In this document: positions 1 through 9,041 of the stretch, in pieces
Position numbering within the stretch: the first letter of the stretch is position 1
How the letters are laid out: each line of letters begins with the position of its first letter
The notes under the pieces: model-generated
Told to the model about the DNA's origin: nothing
The model's input: the letters and a program-made list of their open reading frames with translations, nothing else
Database searches by the model: none
Program-made: the position numbers and the translations under genes
NCBI GenBank assembly: GCA_016720705.1
Contig: JADKKB010000008.1
Coordinates: 48,865-112,864 of the forward strand
Length of the DNA stretch: 64,000 nucleotides
From: Chloracidobacterium sp.
Lineage (GTDB): Bacteria > Acidobacteriota > Blastocatellia > Pyrinomonadales > Pyrinomonadaceae
Reading direction: 5' to 3'

Positions 1-71
1 CGCCTTTATTTGGCTAGTGTGCGAATCCGCGCCTAGCAGGCTAGCAGATTGTTTTTGAGATAGGTTTATAA
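1..71. other. leader upstream of the czc-like operon
   Basis: No gene is visible. The segment is the 5' flank of the outer-membrane factor gene. It is AT-rich close to the start codon (positions 50-71), and the start at 72 has no strong Shine-Dalgarno match. The island probably continues to the left of the window. Confidence 0.4.
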
Positions 72-1460
72 ATGTTCAAAAAATTATTGTACGTGGTCGT
101 CGTTACGACGGCGGCTACTGCGTATTCGCAGGAGAATACCAGAGCGAATGCGTTCGATATCGGATCAACTAGTATCGCTTCGCAACCGGCGGCGAGCTTA
201 CCTGAAAAACGGCTAGTGGCACCGTTTGCCAATCGCTATCACAACCAAACGGACGGCATTTCTCTTGCCGAGATCGTACGTCTTGCGGTAGCGAGTAACG
301 GAAATATCAAGATCGCCCAGCTTGAGATCGAAAAAGCCAGAGCCCGGCTTACGCAAGCCGGGCTGCGCTCGAATCCGACACTCGAGGTTGAGCAGTCAAC
401 CGGAAGGATAGTGGGTTCGCCTGGAGATCGCGAGTTGAGCGTTGGCTTTTCTCTGCCGGTCGATGTTTACGGACAGCGGCAAAAGCGGATCGATCTCGCG
501 CGAGCGGAGATCACATTACGCGAAGCGGAACTTACAACTCGACAGCGTGAGGTCACCGGTCAGGTTCTTAATACCTATGCCGAAGCACTTGCGGCTTTAA
601 AAGAATTACAGGTATTGGACGACCTGTTGGAACTGGACACACAGACGGTTCGTTTTGTGCAGACTCGGGTCAACGAGGGCGAAACCGCTCCTCTGGAATT
701 GAGTCTCCTGCAAACCGAGGTCGAGCGGCTTCGGGCACGACGCGAGATCGCAGACGGCAACATCCAAACAGCGTTAACCAGACTAAAATTCTATGCCGGT
801 GTCGCTTACGACCAGCCGCTAAAGCTACGCGAGGAAATTTCCGCAGCTCAAATTCCACAATTGCCTACAACAAGCGAAACCGGCATCTCGCTCGCTCTAA
901 GGTCGAGACCCGAATTGCGAGTTGCAGAGCTCGAAGAACAACTCGCGAGCGCTGGGCTTCGGCTCGTTCGTTCACAGAGTAAGCCGGATGTCACAGCGTA
1001 CACGCGTTACACGCAAGGGCGTTCGAGTATTGATCTGCCGGTTGGATCATTTCCGCAGAGTACCGATCGCAGCCTTACATTCGGCGTTTCGATCGGATTG
1101 CCGATCTTCGACAAAAAGCAGGGAGCCAAAGCTGAAGCCGAAATAGCAATTCGCCAAGCCCAGGAGAGACGCTCGTTTGCCGAAGCGATAATTCGAAACG
1201 AAGTTGTCACGGCCTTTCAGCGCATCGAGTCGGCAAAACGGGCTTTACGAACGCTTGAAACAACGGTGATTCCCCGCTCATTAGAAAACATCGAAACGAT
1301 CCGAAAGGTCTATGAGCTAGGACAGCTAAAGATCACCGACCTCATTGCCGAGCAGCGAAAATTGCTTGATGCCAATCGCGACCTAACCGAAGCACTAACC
1401 TTACGATATCGTTCGCAAGCCGAACTTTTCATCGCCATCGGAGCCAACTTAGAGAACTAA
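72..1460 (+). CDS. czcC: TolC-family outer membrane factor of a heavy-metal RND system (CzcC-like)
   Basis: 462 aa, the usual size of CzcC/CusC-type outer membrane channels. An N-terminal signal peptide (hydrophobic run at residues 6-18, likely cut near AYSQ) sends it to the outer membrane. Two outer-membrane-efflux repeats follow, rich in Ala/Glu/Arg heptads typical of the periplasmic alpha-barrel; GLRSNPTLEVEQ and the paired SVGFSLPVDVYGQ / GVSIGLPIFDKKQG segments mark the two beta-strand hairpins. It would form the exit duct that docks to the adaptor and pump encoded just downstream (8-nt gap to the adaptor, then 5 nt to the pump). The subfamily name follows from the operon; the sequence itself shows the TolC family. 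Confidence 0.88.
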   Translation: MFKKLLYVVVVTTAATAYSQENTRANAFDIGSTSIASQPAASLPEKRLVAPFANRYHNQTDGISLAEIVRLAVASNGNIKIAQLEIEKARARLTQAGLRSNPTLEVEQSTGRIVGSPGDRELSVGFSLPVDVYGQRQKRIDLARAEITLREAELTTRQREVTGQVLNTYAEALAALKELQVLDDLLELDTQTVRFVQTRVNEGETAPLELSLLQTEVERLRARREIADGNIQTALTRLKFYAGVAYDQPLKLREEISAAQIPQLPTTSETGISLALRSRPELRVAELEEQLASAGLRLVRSQSKPDVTAYTRYTQGRSSIDLPVGSFPQSTDRSLTFGVSIGLPIFDKKQGAKAEAEIAIRQAQERRSFAEAIIRNEVVTAFQRIESAKRALRTLETTVIPRSLENIETIRKVYELGQLKITDLIAEQRKLLDANRDLTEALTLRYRSQAELFIAIGANLEN

Positions 1461-1467
1461 AAATATT

Positions 1468-2964
1468 ATGTCTGATCTAAATATAAATGAGCAGAACGAG
1501 CATCACCAGAACGACGAAGCGGAACTAGACCGTCTCGAATCGAACCTAGAGAACGACGGAGATCGCAACCCTAAGATCCCGACGACGAGGGGATCACTCG
1601 TGGCATGGATAATAACCGCGGCGGTAGTCGGGCTTATCGCGATCATTGGGGTTGCGTGGATCGTTAGTAAGAACTCCGCCAGCGGCGACAAAGCGGCCAC
1701 TGAGGAACATAAAGAAGAGCCGGGACATTCTGAGGACGAGAAGGGCAAGGAAGTAAAACTCGATCCTGAAATGCTCACATCTGCCGGTATCGTAACGGAA
1801 TCAGTAACCCAGCGACCTGCCATTGCCAGATTGATGGTAACGGGTGCTGTCGAGTTGAATCCTGAGACAACCGAAATGGCGACGGCACTGGTTGGCGGTC
1901 GGATCGAAAAAGTTTTCTACGGTGTTGGTGACAATGTTCAGAAGGGAGCAGTGCTTGCCGTTATTTCGAGTCCGCAGCTTGCTCAAATGCACGGCAAAAT
2001 GCACGAGGCTAAGACGAAATATGAACTGGCCCAACGCAACCTTTCACGTGTTCAGAAAGCTGAGAACCGCGTTGCAGTATTGCAGGCGAAAGCCCGGCTG
2101 GATGAAGCCGACGCTACCTTGAAAAGGACAAAGCGGCTGATCGAGCTCGGTGCCGGAGCCGGAAAAGATCTAATGACAGCCGAGACCGCGTACAGAACCG
2201 CCAAAGCAGATTTCGATTTTCAATCCAATATCGCTCTAAATAAAGAATTACAGGAATCACAGGCGGAGGTTGAAACCGCCAGGGTTGATCTCAAACACAT
2301 AGAGGACGAATTACGTTCGCTCGGCGTTCCTGTCGAATCGAACAAAACGGACGATCATCGTAGCGATACGTCGCTCGTTTCCTTAAGATCCCCACTTTCC
2401 GGTGTCGTCACCGAAAGAAAATTCAATGCCGGTGCAGGTATCGAAGCGGCAGTTCCCATATTTTCTATTTCAAATCTCGGCACTGTTTATGTCATCGCAA
2501 ATGTTCCTGAAGCGAACATGGCGAGGCTCCGGGTTGGTTCCGTTGCGGAGATCACGTCGCCTGCTATCGGCACGGTCAGCGGACGCGTGTCATACATTGA
2601 TCCGCAGTTGGACGAGACAACTAGAACCGGACGTGTTCGGCTTGAGGTTCCAAATGTCCAGGGTAAATTACGGGCTGGTATGTTCGCTGAGGTTGGTTTT
2701 TACACGGGAACAAATGAAGCTACGGGCGAGGAACTAGTTGTGCCTTCGGCCGCAGTACAGCGAACGGGGGACAAAACGATAGTGTTTGTTCCACGCGACG
2801 ATGAACCGGGTGCATTTGAGGTCCGAGAGATCGAGGCCGGAGCCGATATCAACGGCTACACGAAAGTCATCGAAGGCCTAAAACTCGGGGAAAAGGTCAC
2901 CACGAAGGGCAGCTTTACATTAAAGACGCAGCTCGAAAAAGGAGCGTTGGGAGACGATCACTAA
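1468..2964 (+). CDS. czcB: RND efflux periplasmic adaptor subunit (CzcB-like, HlyD family)
   Basis: 498 aa membrane-fusion protein. Residues 1-46 are a charged cytoplasmic tail, about 47-67 a single membrane anchor, then a His/Glu-rich linker (EEHKEEPGHSEDEKG) that could bind metal. The lipoyl/barrel-sandwich half-motif with GVGDNVQKGAVLAVIS (about 150) precedes a long coiled-coil hairpin, and the matching half-motif LRSPLSGVVTERKFNAGAG lies near 310. A membrane-proximal beta-barrel ends the protein. It links the inner-membrane pump to the outer-membrane channel. The gene lies between them in one operon, so the three should be co-translated. Confidence 0.88.
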   Translation: MSDLNINEQNEHHQNDEAELDRLESNLENDGDRNPKIPTTRGSLVAWIITAAVVGLIAIIGVAWIVSKNSASGDKAATEEHKEEPGHSEDEKGKEVKLDPEMLTSAGIVTESVTQRPAIARLMVTGAVELNPETTEMATALVGGRIEKVFYGVGDNVQKGAVLAVISSPQLAQMHGKMHEAKTKYELAQRNLSRVQKAENRVAVLQAKARLDEADATLKRTKRLIELGAGAGKDLMTAETAYRTAKADFDFQSNIALNKELQESQAEVETARVDLKHIEDELRSLGVPVESNKTDDHRSDTSLVSLRSPLSGVVTERKFNAGAGIEAAVPIFSISNLGTVYVIANVPEANMARLRVGSVAEITSPAIGTVSGRVSYIDPQLDETTRTGRVRLEVPNVQGKLRAGMFAEVGFYTGTNEATGEELVVPSAAVQRTGDKTIVFVPRDDEPGAFEVREIEAGADINGYTKVIEGLKLGEKVTTKGSFTLKTQLEKGALGDDH

Positions 2965-2968
2965 AAAT

Positions 2969-5900
2969 ATGATCAACGCATTAATTCGATTTTCCATTGC
3001 TCAGAAGCTGATAGTTCTTCTGCTCGTCGCGATCATGGCGGCCGCCGGGGCTTACAGTCTTATTAATCTACCGATCGACGCCGTGCCTGATGTCACCAAT
3101 GTTCAGGTTCAGGTTTTGACCAACGCTCCAAGTCTTGCACCGCTGGAGATCGAACGCCAGATCACCTTTCCGATCGAAGTTGCGATGTCGGGCATACCGG
3201 GCGTCGAAGAAATTCGTTCGGTTTCGAAGTTCGGCATATCGAACGTAACCATCGTTTTCGAAGAGTCGACCGATATCTATTTCGCACGCCAGCTAATTCT
3301 CGAACGCATGGCGACCGCTCGCGAGAATATTCCGCCGAGCATCGGTTCGCCCGAAATGGGGCCAATAGCTACCGGCCTGGGCGAGATCTACCAGTACGAA
3401 GTTCGAGCGGAACCCGGAAGCAATTATACGGCGACGGATCTCAGGACGATTCACGACTGGAATATTCGCCGACAGTTGATGGGCGTTCCGGGTGTGACGG
3501 AAGTTAATTCGCACGGCGGCTACGGCAAACAGTACGAAGTCCGTCTGTCACCCGAAAAACTGCAATCATATGGATTGACGCTAAGCGATGTTCACGATGC
3601 GGTCATGGCAAATAATGGTACGGTCGGCGGAGGCTACATCGCGAAAGGGGCCGAGCAGTATCTGCTGCGTGGTGTCGGACTCGTCGAAAGATGGATGACA
3701 TTACGAATATCGTGGTCAAAACCGGCAAAGAAGGCGTTCCCGTCTTTGTGCGTGATCTTGGGGAAGTAGTAGAAGGTCAAAGCATTCGTCAAGGTGCGGT
3801 TTCCACAAATGGCGAGGGCGAGATCGTGTCTGGTATGGCGATCATGCTGAAAGGCGAGAACTCGCGAGTTGTGGCTGAAAGAGTCAAGGCAAAGATCGAT
3901 GAGATCAAGACGACTCTGCCGAAGGGCGTGACCATCGAACCATTTTATGACCGAACCTCGTTAGTTAAACGCGCGATCTGGACAGTTGAAAAGAATCTGC
4001 TAGAAGGTGCAGCGTTGGTGATCTTTGTGTTGCTCCTTTTGCTTGGCAACTGGCGTGGCGCTTTGCTTGTCGCGACTATCATTCCATTATCGATGTTGTT
4101 TGCCGCGATATTGATGCGAGCTTTCAATGTATCGGGGAACCTGATGAGTTTGGGGGCATTGGATTTTGGGTTGATCGTTGACGGAGCCGTCGTCATGGTC
4201 GAGAACGTGGTTCGCCGCCGCGCCGAGGCACAGCACGAGAAATCACGAGAGCCACCGGAACGCACTATCCTCGAAGCCTGTCTCGAAGTCGCGCGTCCAG
4301 TAGTGTTCGCCGTGGCAATCATCGGTATCGTTTATCTTCCGATCCTTAGTCTTCGGGGAATCGAGGGCAAGATGTTCGTTCCAATGGCTTTGACTGTGAT
4401 CTTCGCGCTTCTCGGATCTCTTCTGCTCTCGCTGACCTACGTTCCGGCAATGTTGGCCTTGACGCTAAAGGGCAATGTTTCAGAATCGGAGAGTTTTCTT
4501 ATTCGTTGGGCGAAACAAATCTACAGGCCATCGCTCGCATTTGTGATGAAGTTTCGGGCACAGGTTTTGGCGATTGCGGTTACGGTCGTTGTGATCTCTG
4601 GAATCATTTTCCCATATCTTGGCGGCGAATTTATTCCGCGTCTCGATGAAGGCGATATTTTGGTCGAAGCAATAAGTTTGCCAAGTGTTTCTCTCGATCA
4701 GTCAATGGTCATGACGACTGCCGTTGAAAAATCACTCAAGGTCTACCCAGAGGTCAAGACAATCGTATCGAAGTGCGGAGCACCAGCAGTAGCGACGGAT
4801 TCAATGAGTTTGAATCAGTGCGATGTATTCGTGATGCTCAATCCGATCGAAGAATGGAAGTCAGGCTGGTCGAAAGAAAAGCTGATCGAGGAGATGTCTA
4901 AAAAGCTCGAAGCCGAAGTCCCAGGTGCGGCATCTTTTGGTTTCATGCAGCCGATCGAGATGCGCGTCAACGAACTTATCGCCGGAACACGAGGCGACGT
5001 TGCGATCAAGCTCTTTGGCGACGATCTACAGGTACTAGCCGACAAGGGCGAAGAGATCGAAAAGGTTTTAGCAACAATACAGGGTGCGGAAGAAACAAAG
5101 GTGGAGGTTACGACGGGTTTGCCTCAATTGCAGATCAAGCCGGACCGTGCGGCCATTGCACGATACGGGATCAATGTCGAAGATGTCAACGAACTGGTCG
5201 AAGCGATCTTTGCCGGGAAGAAGGCGGGCGAGGTTTTCGAAGGCGAGCAACGTTTTGACATTGTTCTGCGTTTGAACGAAGACGCGAGCAAATCTGTCGA
5301 GTCGGTTCGAGCGTTGATCCTAACCGCTCCAAATGGGCAACGCGTGCCCCTCGCACAAGTTGCCGATATCGCACTTGTCGAAGGGGCCGCACAAATATCT
5401 CGTGAAGCAACGCGGCGCCGGATCGTCGTATCGACTAATGTCCGTCAACGCGACATTGCAAGTTTCGTAACCGAAGCAAAAGAAAAGATCGGTAAGGAAG
5501 TGACACTTCCGCCCGGATATTATTTGCAATGGGGCGGAGCTTTCGAAAACCTCGAGCGGGCGACTAGTCGATTGCTGATAGTGGTGCCGATTGCATTGTT
5601 TTTGATCTTTGTGATGTTGTTCTCGACGTTCGGCTCGGCAAAGCAGGCGCTAATGATCTATACCGGAATTCCGTTTGCGATCGTTGGTGGCGTTGTGGCG
5701 TTGGCCTTGCGGGGAATGCCATTTTCGATTTCCGCAGGCGTTGGGTTTATCGCATTATTTGGCGTTGCCGTTCTAAACGGTGTTGTGATGGTCAGTTTCA
5801 TCAACCATCTCCGCGAAGAAGGAAAATCGGTGCTCGACGCCGTTAACGACGGGGCCATGACGCGATTGCGTCCGGTACTTATGACGGCTCTGGTTGCCAG

Positions 5901-6075
5901 CCTCGGGTTTATTCCGATGGCGTTAGCAACTTCGGCGGGGGCGGAAGTTCAGCGGCCGCTTGCCACAGTTGTGATTGGCGGACTCATAACATCAACACTG
6001 TTGACTCTATTGATCTTGCCGACGCTTTACGCATGGTTTGAGAAGGATGTCGAGGGAGAGTTCACGGAGGGATAA
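2969..6075 (+). pseudogene. czcA: CzcA-type heavy-metal RND pump, split by one frameshift near 3690
   Basis: The N-terminal part (2969 to about 3688, to LLRGVGLVE) and the C-terminal part (from 3691, MDDITNIVVKTG) are in different frames. Joined, they give about 1,035 aa, the normal CzcA length. The junction reads GLVE, then two bases, then MDDI, where one Ser codon is expected, so one base is missing. TM4 carries LDFGLIVDGAVVMVEN, with the Asp/Asp/Glu proton-relay pattern of the divalent-cation (Zn/Co/Cd) class of pumps. It would expel metal from periplasm or cytoplasm through the preceding CzcB and CzcC. The break may be real or a sequencing error; the rest of the reading frame is undamaged, which favours error or a very recent mutation. 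Confidence 0.85.
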
Positions 6076-6076
6076 A

Positions 6077-6382
6077 ATGATGATGAAACTAATTATCGCG
6101 ATAGTGCGGCCGTTCACGGTTGAGAAGATCGTAAATGCGTTTGAGGACATTGAGGGCTTTCCGGGAATGACGGTGATCGATTCCGAAGGTTTCGGCCAGC
6201 GGTTGCGAACTTCTGCCTATGACGCGCTAGATCCGTTCAAGCCAAACAAACGGATCGAGGTAGCGGCGAGCGAGGAAATGGTTGAGGCGATAGTCGCGGC
6301 CATCAGGCACAACGCTCACACGGGGAAGAAGGGAGACGGCATCATAACCGTTGTTCCCATTGAATCGGTTACGTTGATCTAA
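6077..6382 (+). CDS. PII-like signalling protein of the RND operon
   Basis: 101 aa from ATG 6077, chosen because GGAGG lies at 6066-6070 and the czcA stop is one base upstream; longer starts would overlap czcA. The GlnB/GlnK fold is recognisable: the MKLIIAIVRPFTVEKIVNAF start and the nucleotide-binding B-loop TGKKGDGIITVVPIE. The T-loop is short and lacks the uridylylated Tyr of nitrogen-regulator PII proteins. PII paralogs of this kind are known to sit beside heavy-metal RND genes (the so-called PII-NG group). It may bind a nucleotide and tune the pump; that role is inference from position. Confidence 0.8.
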   Translation: MMMKLIIAIVRPFTVEKIVNAFEDIEGFPGMTVIDSEGFGQRLRTSAYDALDPFKPNKRIEVAASEEMVEAIVAAIRHNAHTGKKGDGIITVVPIESVTLI

Positions 6383-6394
6383 TCAACGGAATTT

Positions 6395-6595
6395 ATGTCG
6401 TCTGCGAACCCAGTTCACATGCTCATCGGAGCGGTCATCGGAACGTCCTTGATCTTCGGACTGACCTGGCTGATGCTCTTCCTGAATAAACGCGGATTCA
6501 AGACGCACCCGAGCGAGAAAAGGTTAAGCCGGTACAAGCGGCTGGGACAAGCAAAGGCGGAGAAAAGACGAAGAAATCGAAGGTACAGATTCTAG
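6395..6595 (+). CDS. small membrane protein with basic C-terminus
   Basis: 66 aa. One strong transmembrane segment (about residues 9-30, LIGAVIGTSLIFGLTWLMLF), then a very basic tail (KAEKRRRNRRYRF), which predicts an outside N-terminus and a cytoplasmic tail. It lies 12 nt after the PII-like gene and 9 nt before the CDF gene, so it belongs to the operon. I do not recognise a family. Its position suggests an accessory to the transporters, but nothing in the sequence proves that. Confidence 0.6.
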   Translation: MSSANPVHMLIGAVIGTSLIFGLTWLMLFLNKRGFKTHPSEKRLSRYKRLGQAKAEKRRRNRRYRF

Positions 6596-6604
6596 GTACG
6601 AAAT

Positions 6605-7501
6605 ATGGGACACGGACACACACACCAAGTATCGGCGGCGGGCAGAAACAAAAAGCCATTGATGATGGTCTTTTGCCTGACGTTCTTCTATTTGATCGTT
6701 GAGGTAATTGGCGGGTTTTGGACGGGAAGTCTAGCGTTGTTAGCCGATGCCGGGCATATGCTGACGGATGTTGCGGGCGTCGGTTTGGCGTTACTCGCTA
6801 TTTGGTTTGCAGAAAAACCAGCATCACCGGAACGAACGTATGGCTATTACCGTGTCGAAATACTCGCGGCTCTTACTAACGCAGTAGTTTTGATCTTCAT
6901 ATCGCTCTACATTCTTTACGAAGCATACGAACGATTCAAAAACCCGCCCGAAGTGCAAAGTGCCGGAATGCTCGCGGTCGCATCCGTTGGCCTTGTGATA
7001 AACATTGCCGGAGTCTTTATTTTGCGTTCCGGCTCAAAGGAAAGCCTGAATATGAAGGGAGCATATTTCGAGGTTTTGTCGGATATGCTCACGTCTGTCG
7101 GGGTGATAATCGCCGGAATAATCATGCTCACGACCGGATGGTATTATGCCGATCCGTTAATTTCCGCGGGAATCGGCCTGTTTATCTTGCCGCGAACGTG
7201 GACGTTACTGAAAGATGCCGTTGCTGTCTTGCTGGAAGGTACGCCGTCTGACGTAAACATTGCGAACGTGCGAGACAAACTTTCAAAGATCGAAGGCGTT
7301 GCCGAGATTCACGACCTTCACGTATGGTCGCTTACCTCGGGCGTAAATGCCTTAAGCGTCCACGCCGTGCTTGCCGAGGGAGCCGAACATGACGATGTTC
7401 TGAAACGCGTTCACGATTCATGCACGAGCGAATTTAAGATCGCGCACGTAACCGCCCAAACAGAACGCGAGGGCTTTGCGTGTCACGAGACACACATATA
7501 A
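6605..7501 (+). CDS. czcD: cation diffusion facilitator, CzcD/ZitB type
   Basis: 298 aa. Starts with the His-rich MGHGHTHQ leader and has six predicted membrane spans. TM2 carries HMLTD (His-x3-Asp) and TM5 carries EVLSD (Glu-x3-Asp), the paired intramembrane metal site with the Glu form usual in CzcD-type proteins. The C-terminal cytoplasmic domain has the ferredoxin-like fold signature EIHDLHVWSLTSG. It exchanges cytoplasmic Zn/Co/Cd for protons and would hand metal to the periplasm for export by the RND complex encoded upstream. Confidence 0.92.
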   Translation: MGHGHTHQVSAAGRNKKPLMMVFCLTFFYLIVEVIGGFWTGSLALLADAGHMLTDVAGVGLALLAIWFAEKPASPERTYGYYRVEILAALTNAVVLIFISLYILYEAYERFKNPPEVQSAGMLAVASVGLVINIAGVFILRSGSKESLNMKGAYFEVLSDMLTSVGVIIAGIIMLTTGWYYADPLISAGIGLFILPRTWTLLKDAVAVLLEGTPSDVNIANVRDKLSKIEGVAEIHDLHVWSLTSGVNALSVHAVLAEGAEHDDVLKRVHDSCTSEFKIAHVTAQTEREGFACHETHI

Positions 7502-7508
7502 GAATGCA

Positions 7509-7661
7509 ATGGAACAAGAAGCAGACTTTTTTCATGTTTTTACTCAACATCAACTTATAATTTTCGTAGGTGCGAGTTTACTGATTATTGCCATGTCAAT
7601 TGGTATAGGTATTCTTATCGGTAAGCGGTCAGAGAGGCGTTCGAAGGGAGGTTCAAAATGA
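7509..7661 (+). CDS. small single-span membrane protein
   Basis: 50 aa from ATG 7509; the frame opens at 7476 but that would overlap the CDF gene. One transmembrane segment (LIIFVGASLLIIAMSIGIGILIG) is followed by a basic tail KRSERRSKGGSK. Its stop overlaps the ATG of the next gene by 4 nt (ATGA), which indicates translational coupling with the DUF3703 gene. The Shine-Dalgarno for that next gene lies inside this one. No family recognised. Confidence 0.5.
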   Translation: MEQEADFFHVFTQHQLIIFVGASLLIIAMSIGIGILIGKRSERRSKGGSK

Positions 7662-8035
7662 AAACCGATAACAATCAAATGTTGGCAACCGCCATTTCTC
7701 AGGAGTTAGCATTGGCCGAATCGCTTATTGAAGGCGGCGACTTGAATTTAGCCTTTCATCACCTCGAACGAGCTCACGTTCTAGGTCAAGCTTCGACATA
7801 CCAGCACACGCGTATCCATTGGCGAATGTTCAAGCTCGCGATCAAACAGGGTTCGCCCCGCGAGATTTGGGGACAGATCGTTCGTCTTATCGGAGCTTCG
7901 ACAAAGACGCCGCTCGGTATCTATCCGACCGGGAACACAGGCGGCTCGAATGTATGGTTTTTTAAGTCGATGTCCATTCCCCGCGATTTACAGGCGATTA
8001 TTGAACATGGTAAGAAGGAGGCTATTGAACAGTAA
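7658..8035 (+). CDS. DUF3703-type protein
   Basis: 125 aa, soluble, helical. The segment AFHHLERAHVLGQASTYQHT followed by HWRMFKLAIKQG is typical of the DUF3703 family, which is repeatedly found in copper/cadmium/mercury resistance clusters. A good Shine-Dalgarno (GGGAGG) lies 7-12 nt upstream of ATG 7658, and the start overlaps the previous stop. Molecular function is not established for the family. The His-rich first helices could bind metal, but that is only a suggestion. Confidence 0.75.
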   Translation: MKTDNNQMLATAISQELALAESLIEGGDLNLAFHHLERAHVLGQASTYQHTRIHWRMFKLAIKQGSPREIWGQIVRLIGASTKTPLGIYPTGNTGGSNVWFFKSMSIPRDLQAIIEHGKKEAIEQ

Positions 8036-8054
8036 AGTTGAGAGTTCTATTGAC

Positions 8055-8456
8055 ATGTCCAAGTCACCGGGAGTATGTTCGAAGATGATGGTGAGACGTC
8101 TCACAATGTTATTCCTGTTCTTGGCACTCGCCTCCGGCGTCGTGTCAGGTACGTCGCTTCACGCGTCGAATGACAAGATGATGAAGTGCTGCGACAAGGC
8201 CAAGAGCAAGGATGGCTCGCCAGCAGCCACTTCGGCCGGTTTATGCTGTGCAGTTAATTGCTCGGAGTCAGCACCAACCTCTTCTTTTAGTTACTCGCCA
8301 TCAAGCTCAACTATTACAAGGTCCGTTGTAGAGCAAATAGTCGCGTTGTTCCCAACAACGAGGGCTAAAACGCCAGATGCTTCGCCCTACCTTCCTCGGA
8401 TTCTTCCGCAGACTTTACAACCCAAATATATCCAACACCACTCGTTGTTGATCTAG
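8055..8456 (+). CDS. secreted Cys-rich protein of the metal island
   Basis: 133 aa from ATG 8055 (ATG 8085, starting MMVRR, is equally possible; the frame opens further upstream inside DUF3703). A signal peptide is clear (MLFLFLALASGVVSG), and the mature N-terminus has closely spaced metal-ligand candidates: MMKCCDKAKSK and LCCAVNC. The C-terminal half is Ser/Thr/Pro-rich with no recognised domain. The Met/Cys cluster next to copper/zinc efflux genes suggests a periplasmic metal-binding protein; that is inference. No homologous family with a known function is recognised. Confidence 0.55.
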   Translation: MSKSPGVCSKMMVRRLTMLFLFLALASGVVSGTSLHASNDKMMKCCDKAKSKDGSPAATSAGLCCAVNCSESAPTSSFSYSPSSSTITRSVVEQIVALFPTTRAKTPDASPYLPRILPQTLQPKYIQHHSLLI

Positions 8457-8469
8457 TTACTGAGGAGCA

Positions 8470-8538
8470 GTGCGCCTTTTTTTCAGGCGAACGTGCGCCT
8501 TTTTGCGCTATTTCAATTTCGGCCATCGGTGCGCCTTT
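8470..8538. repeat. three direct repeats of GTGCGCCTTT in the cus-like promoter region
   Basis: GTGCGCCTTT occurs at 8470-8479, 8493-8502 and 8529-8538, in the only sizeable gap (8457-8585) between the czc-like and cus-like halves of the island. A related CGCCTTTATTT lies at the very start of the window, upstream of the first operon. The placement ahead of both operons fits a shared regulator-binding site. No palindrome is obvious. Confidence 0.4.
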
Positions 8539-8585
8539 CGGAATAAAGGGCCGCCGAAATAACTCTAGCTCTAGGAGACAACTAT

Positions 8586-9035
8586 ATGAGAAAGACTGTT
8601 TTATTTATTGGTTCAATCACACTCTTTGCGTTGATCGTATTTACCGCGGCTTGCGGTTCAGAAACGCCAAAGCCTACCGCTGAAAACCCGATCCCCGGTA
8701 AAGCTATAAAAAGCGGCCCGGCGGGAAACAACCTTACCGCGACGATTTCAAACTCGGACGGAACGTTAAAGAAAGGTTCGCAGGAATTCATGCTTACATT
8801 CACCGATGCGTCGGGAAAACCGGTCGATGTTGGTTCCGTTGCGTTGAACTATCGAATGGCAGCAATGGGCAGCATGGCCGAGATGAATAACGGATCCGCC
8901 TTTACGACAACCGGAACTCCGGGCGTCTATAAGGGCAAAGTTGATATCGAAATGGCTGGTGAATGGCAGGCCCAGATAACGTATGAAGGCCCGGCCGGAA
9001 AAGGAGCATTTTCGTTGCCCGTCAGAGCGAAGTAA
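8586..9035 (+). CDS. FixH/YtkA-like lipoprotein
   Basis: 149 aa lipoprotein. The N-terminal hydrophobic segment ends in the lipobox FTAAC (Cys at about 21). A single beta-sandwich domain follows with the YtkA/FixH-like pattern: PVDVGSVALNYRMAAMGSMAEM, then GVYKGKVDIEMAGEWQAQI. The Met-rich loop (MAAMGSMAEM) is typical of the versions found beside CusA-type pumps and may bind Cu(I). A Shine-Dalgarno (AGGAGA) lies upstream, and the pump gene starts 6 nt after the stop. Confidence 0.75.
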   Translation: MRKTVLFIGSITLFALIVFTAACGSETPKPTAENPIPGKAIKSGPAGNNLTATISNSDGTLKKGSQEFMLTFTDASGKPVDVGSVALNYRMAAMGSMAEMNNGSAFTTTGTPGVYKGKVDIEMAGEWQAQITYEGPAGKGAFSLPVRAK

Positions 9036-9041
9036 GCAGGG

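Noticed and set aside
3650..3720. Programmed ribosomal frameshift in czcA
   Set aside because: No slippery heptamer or downstream structure, and one missing base explains it.
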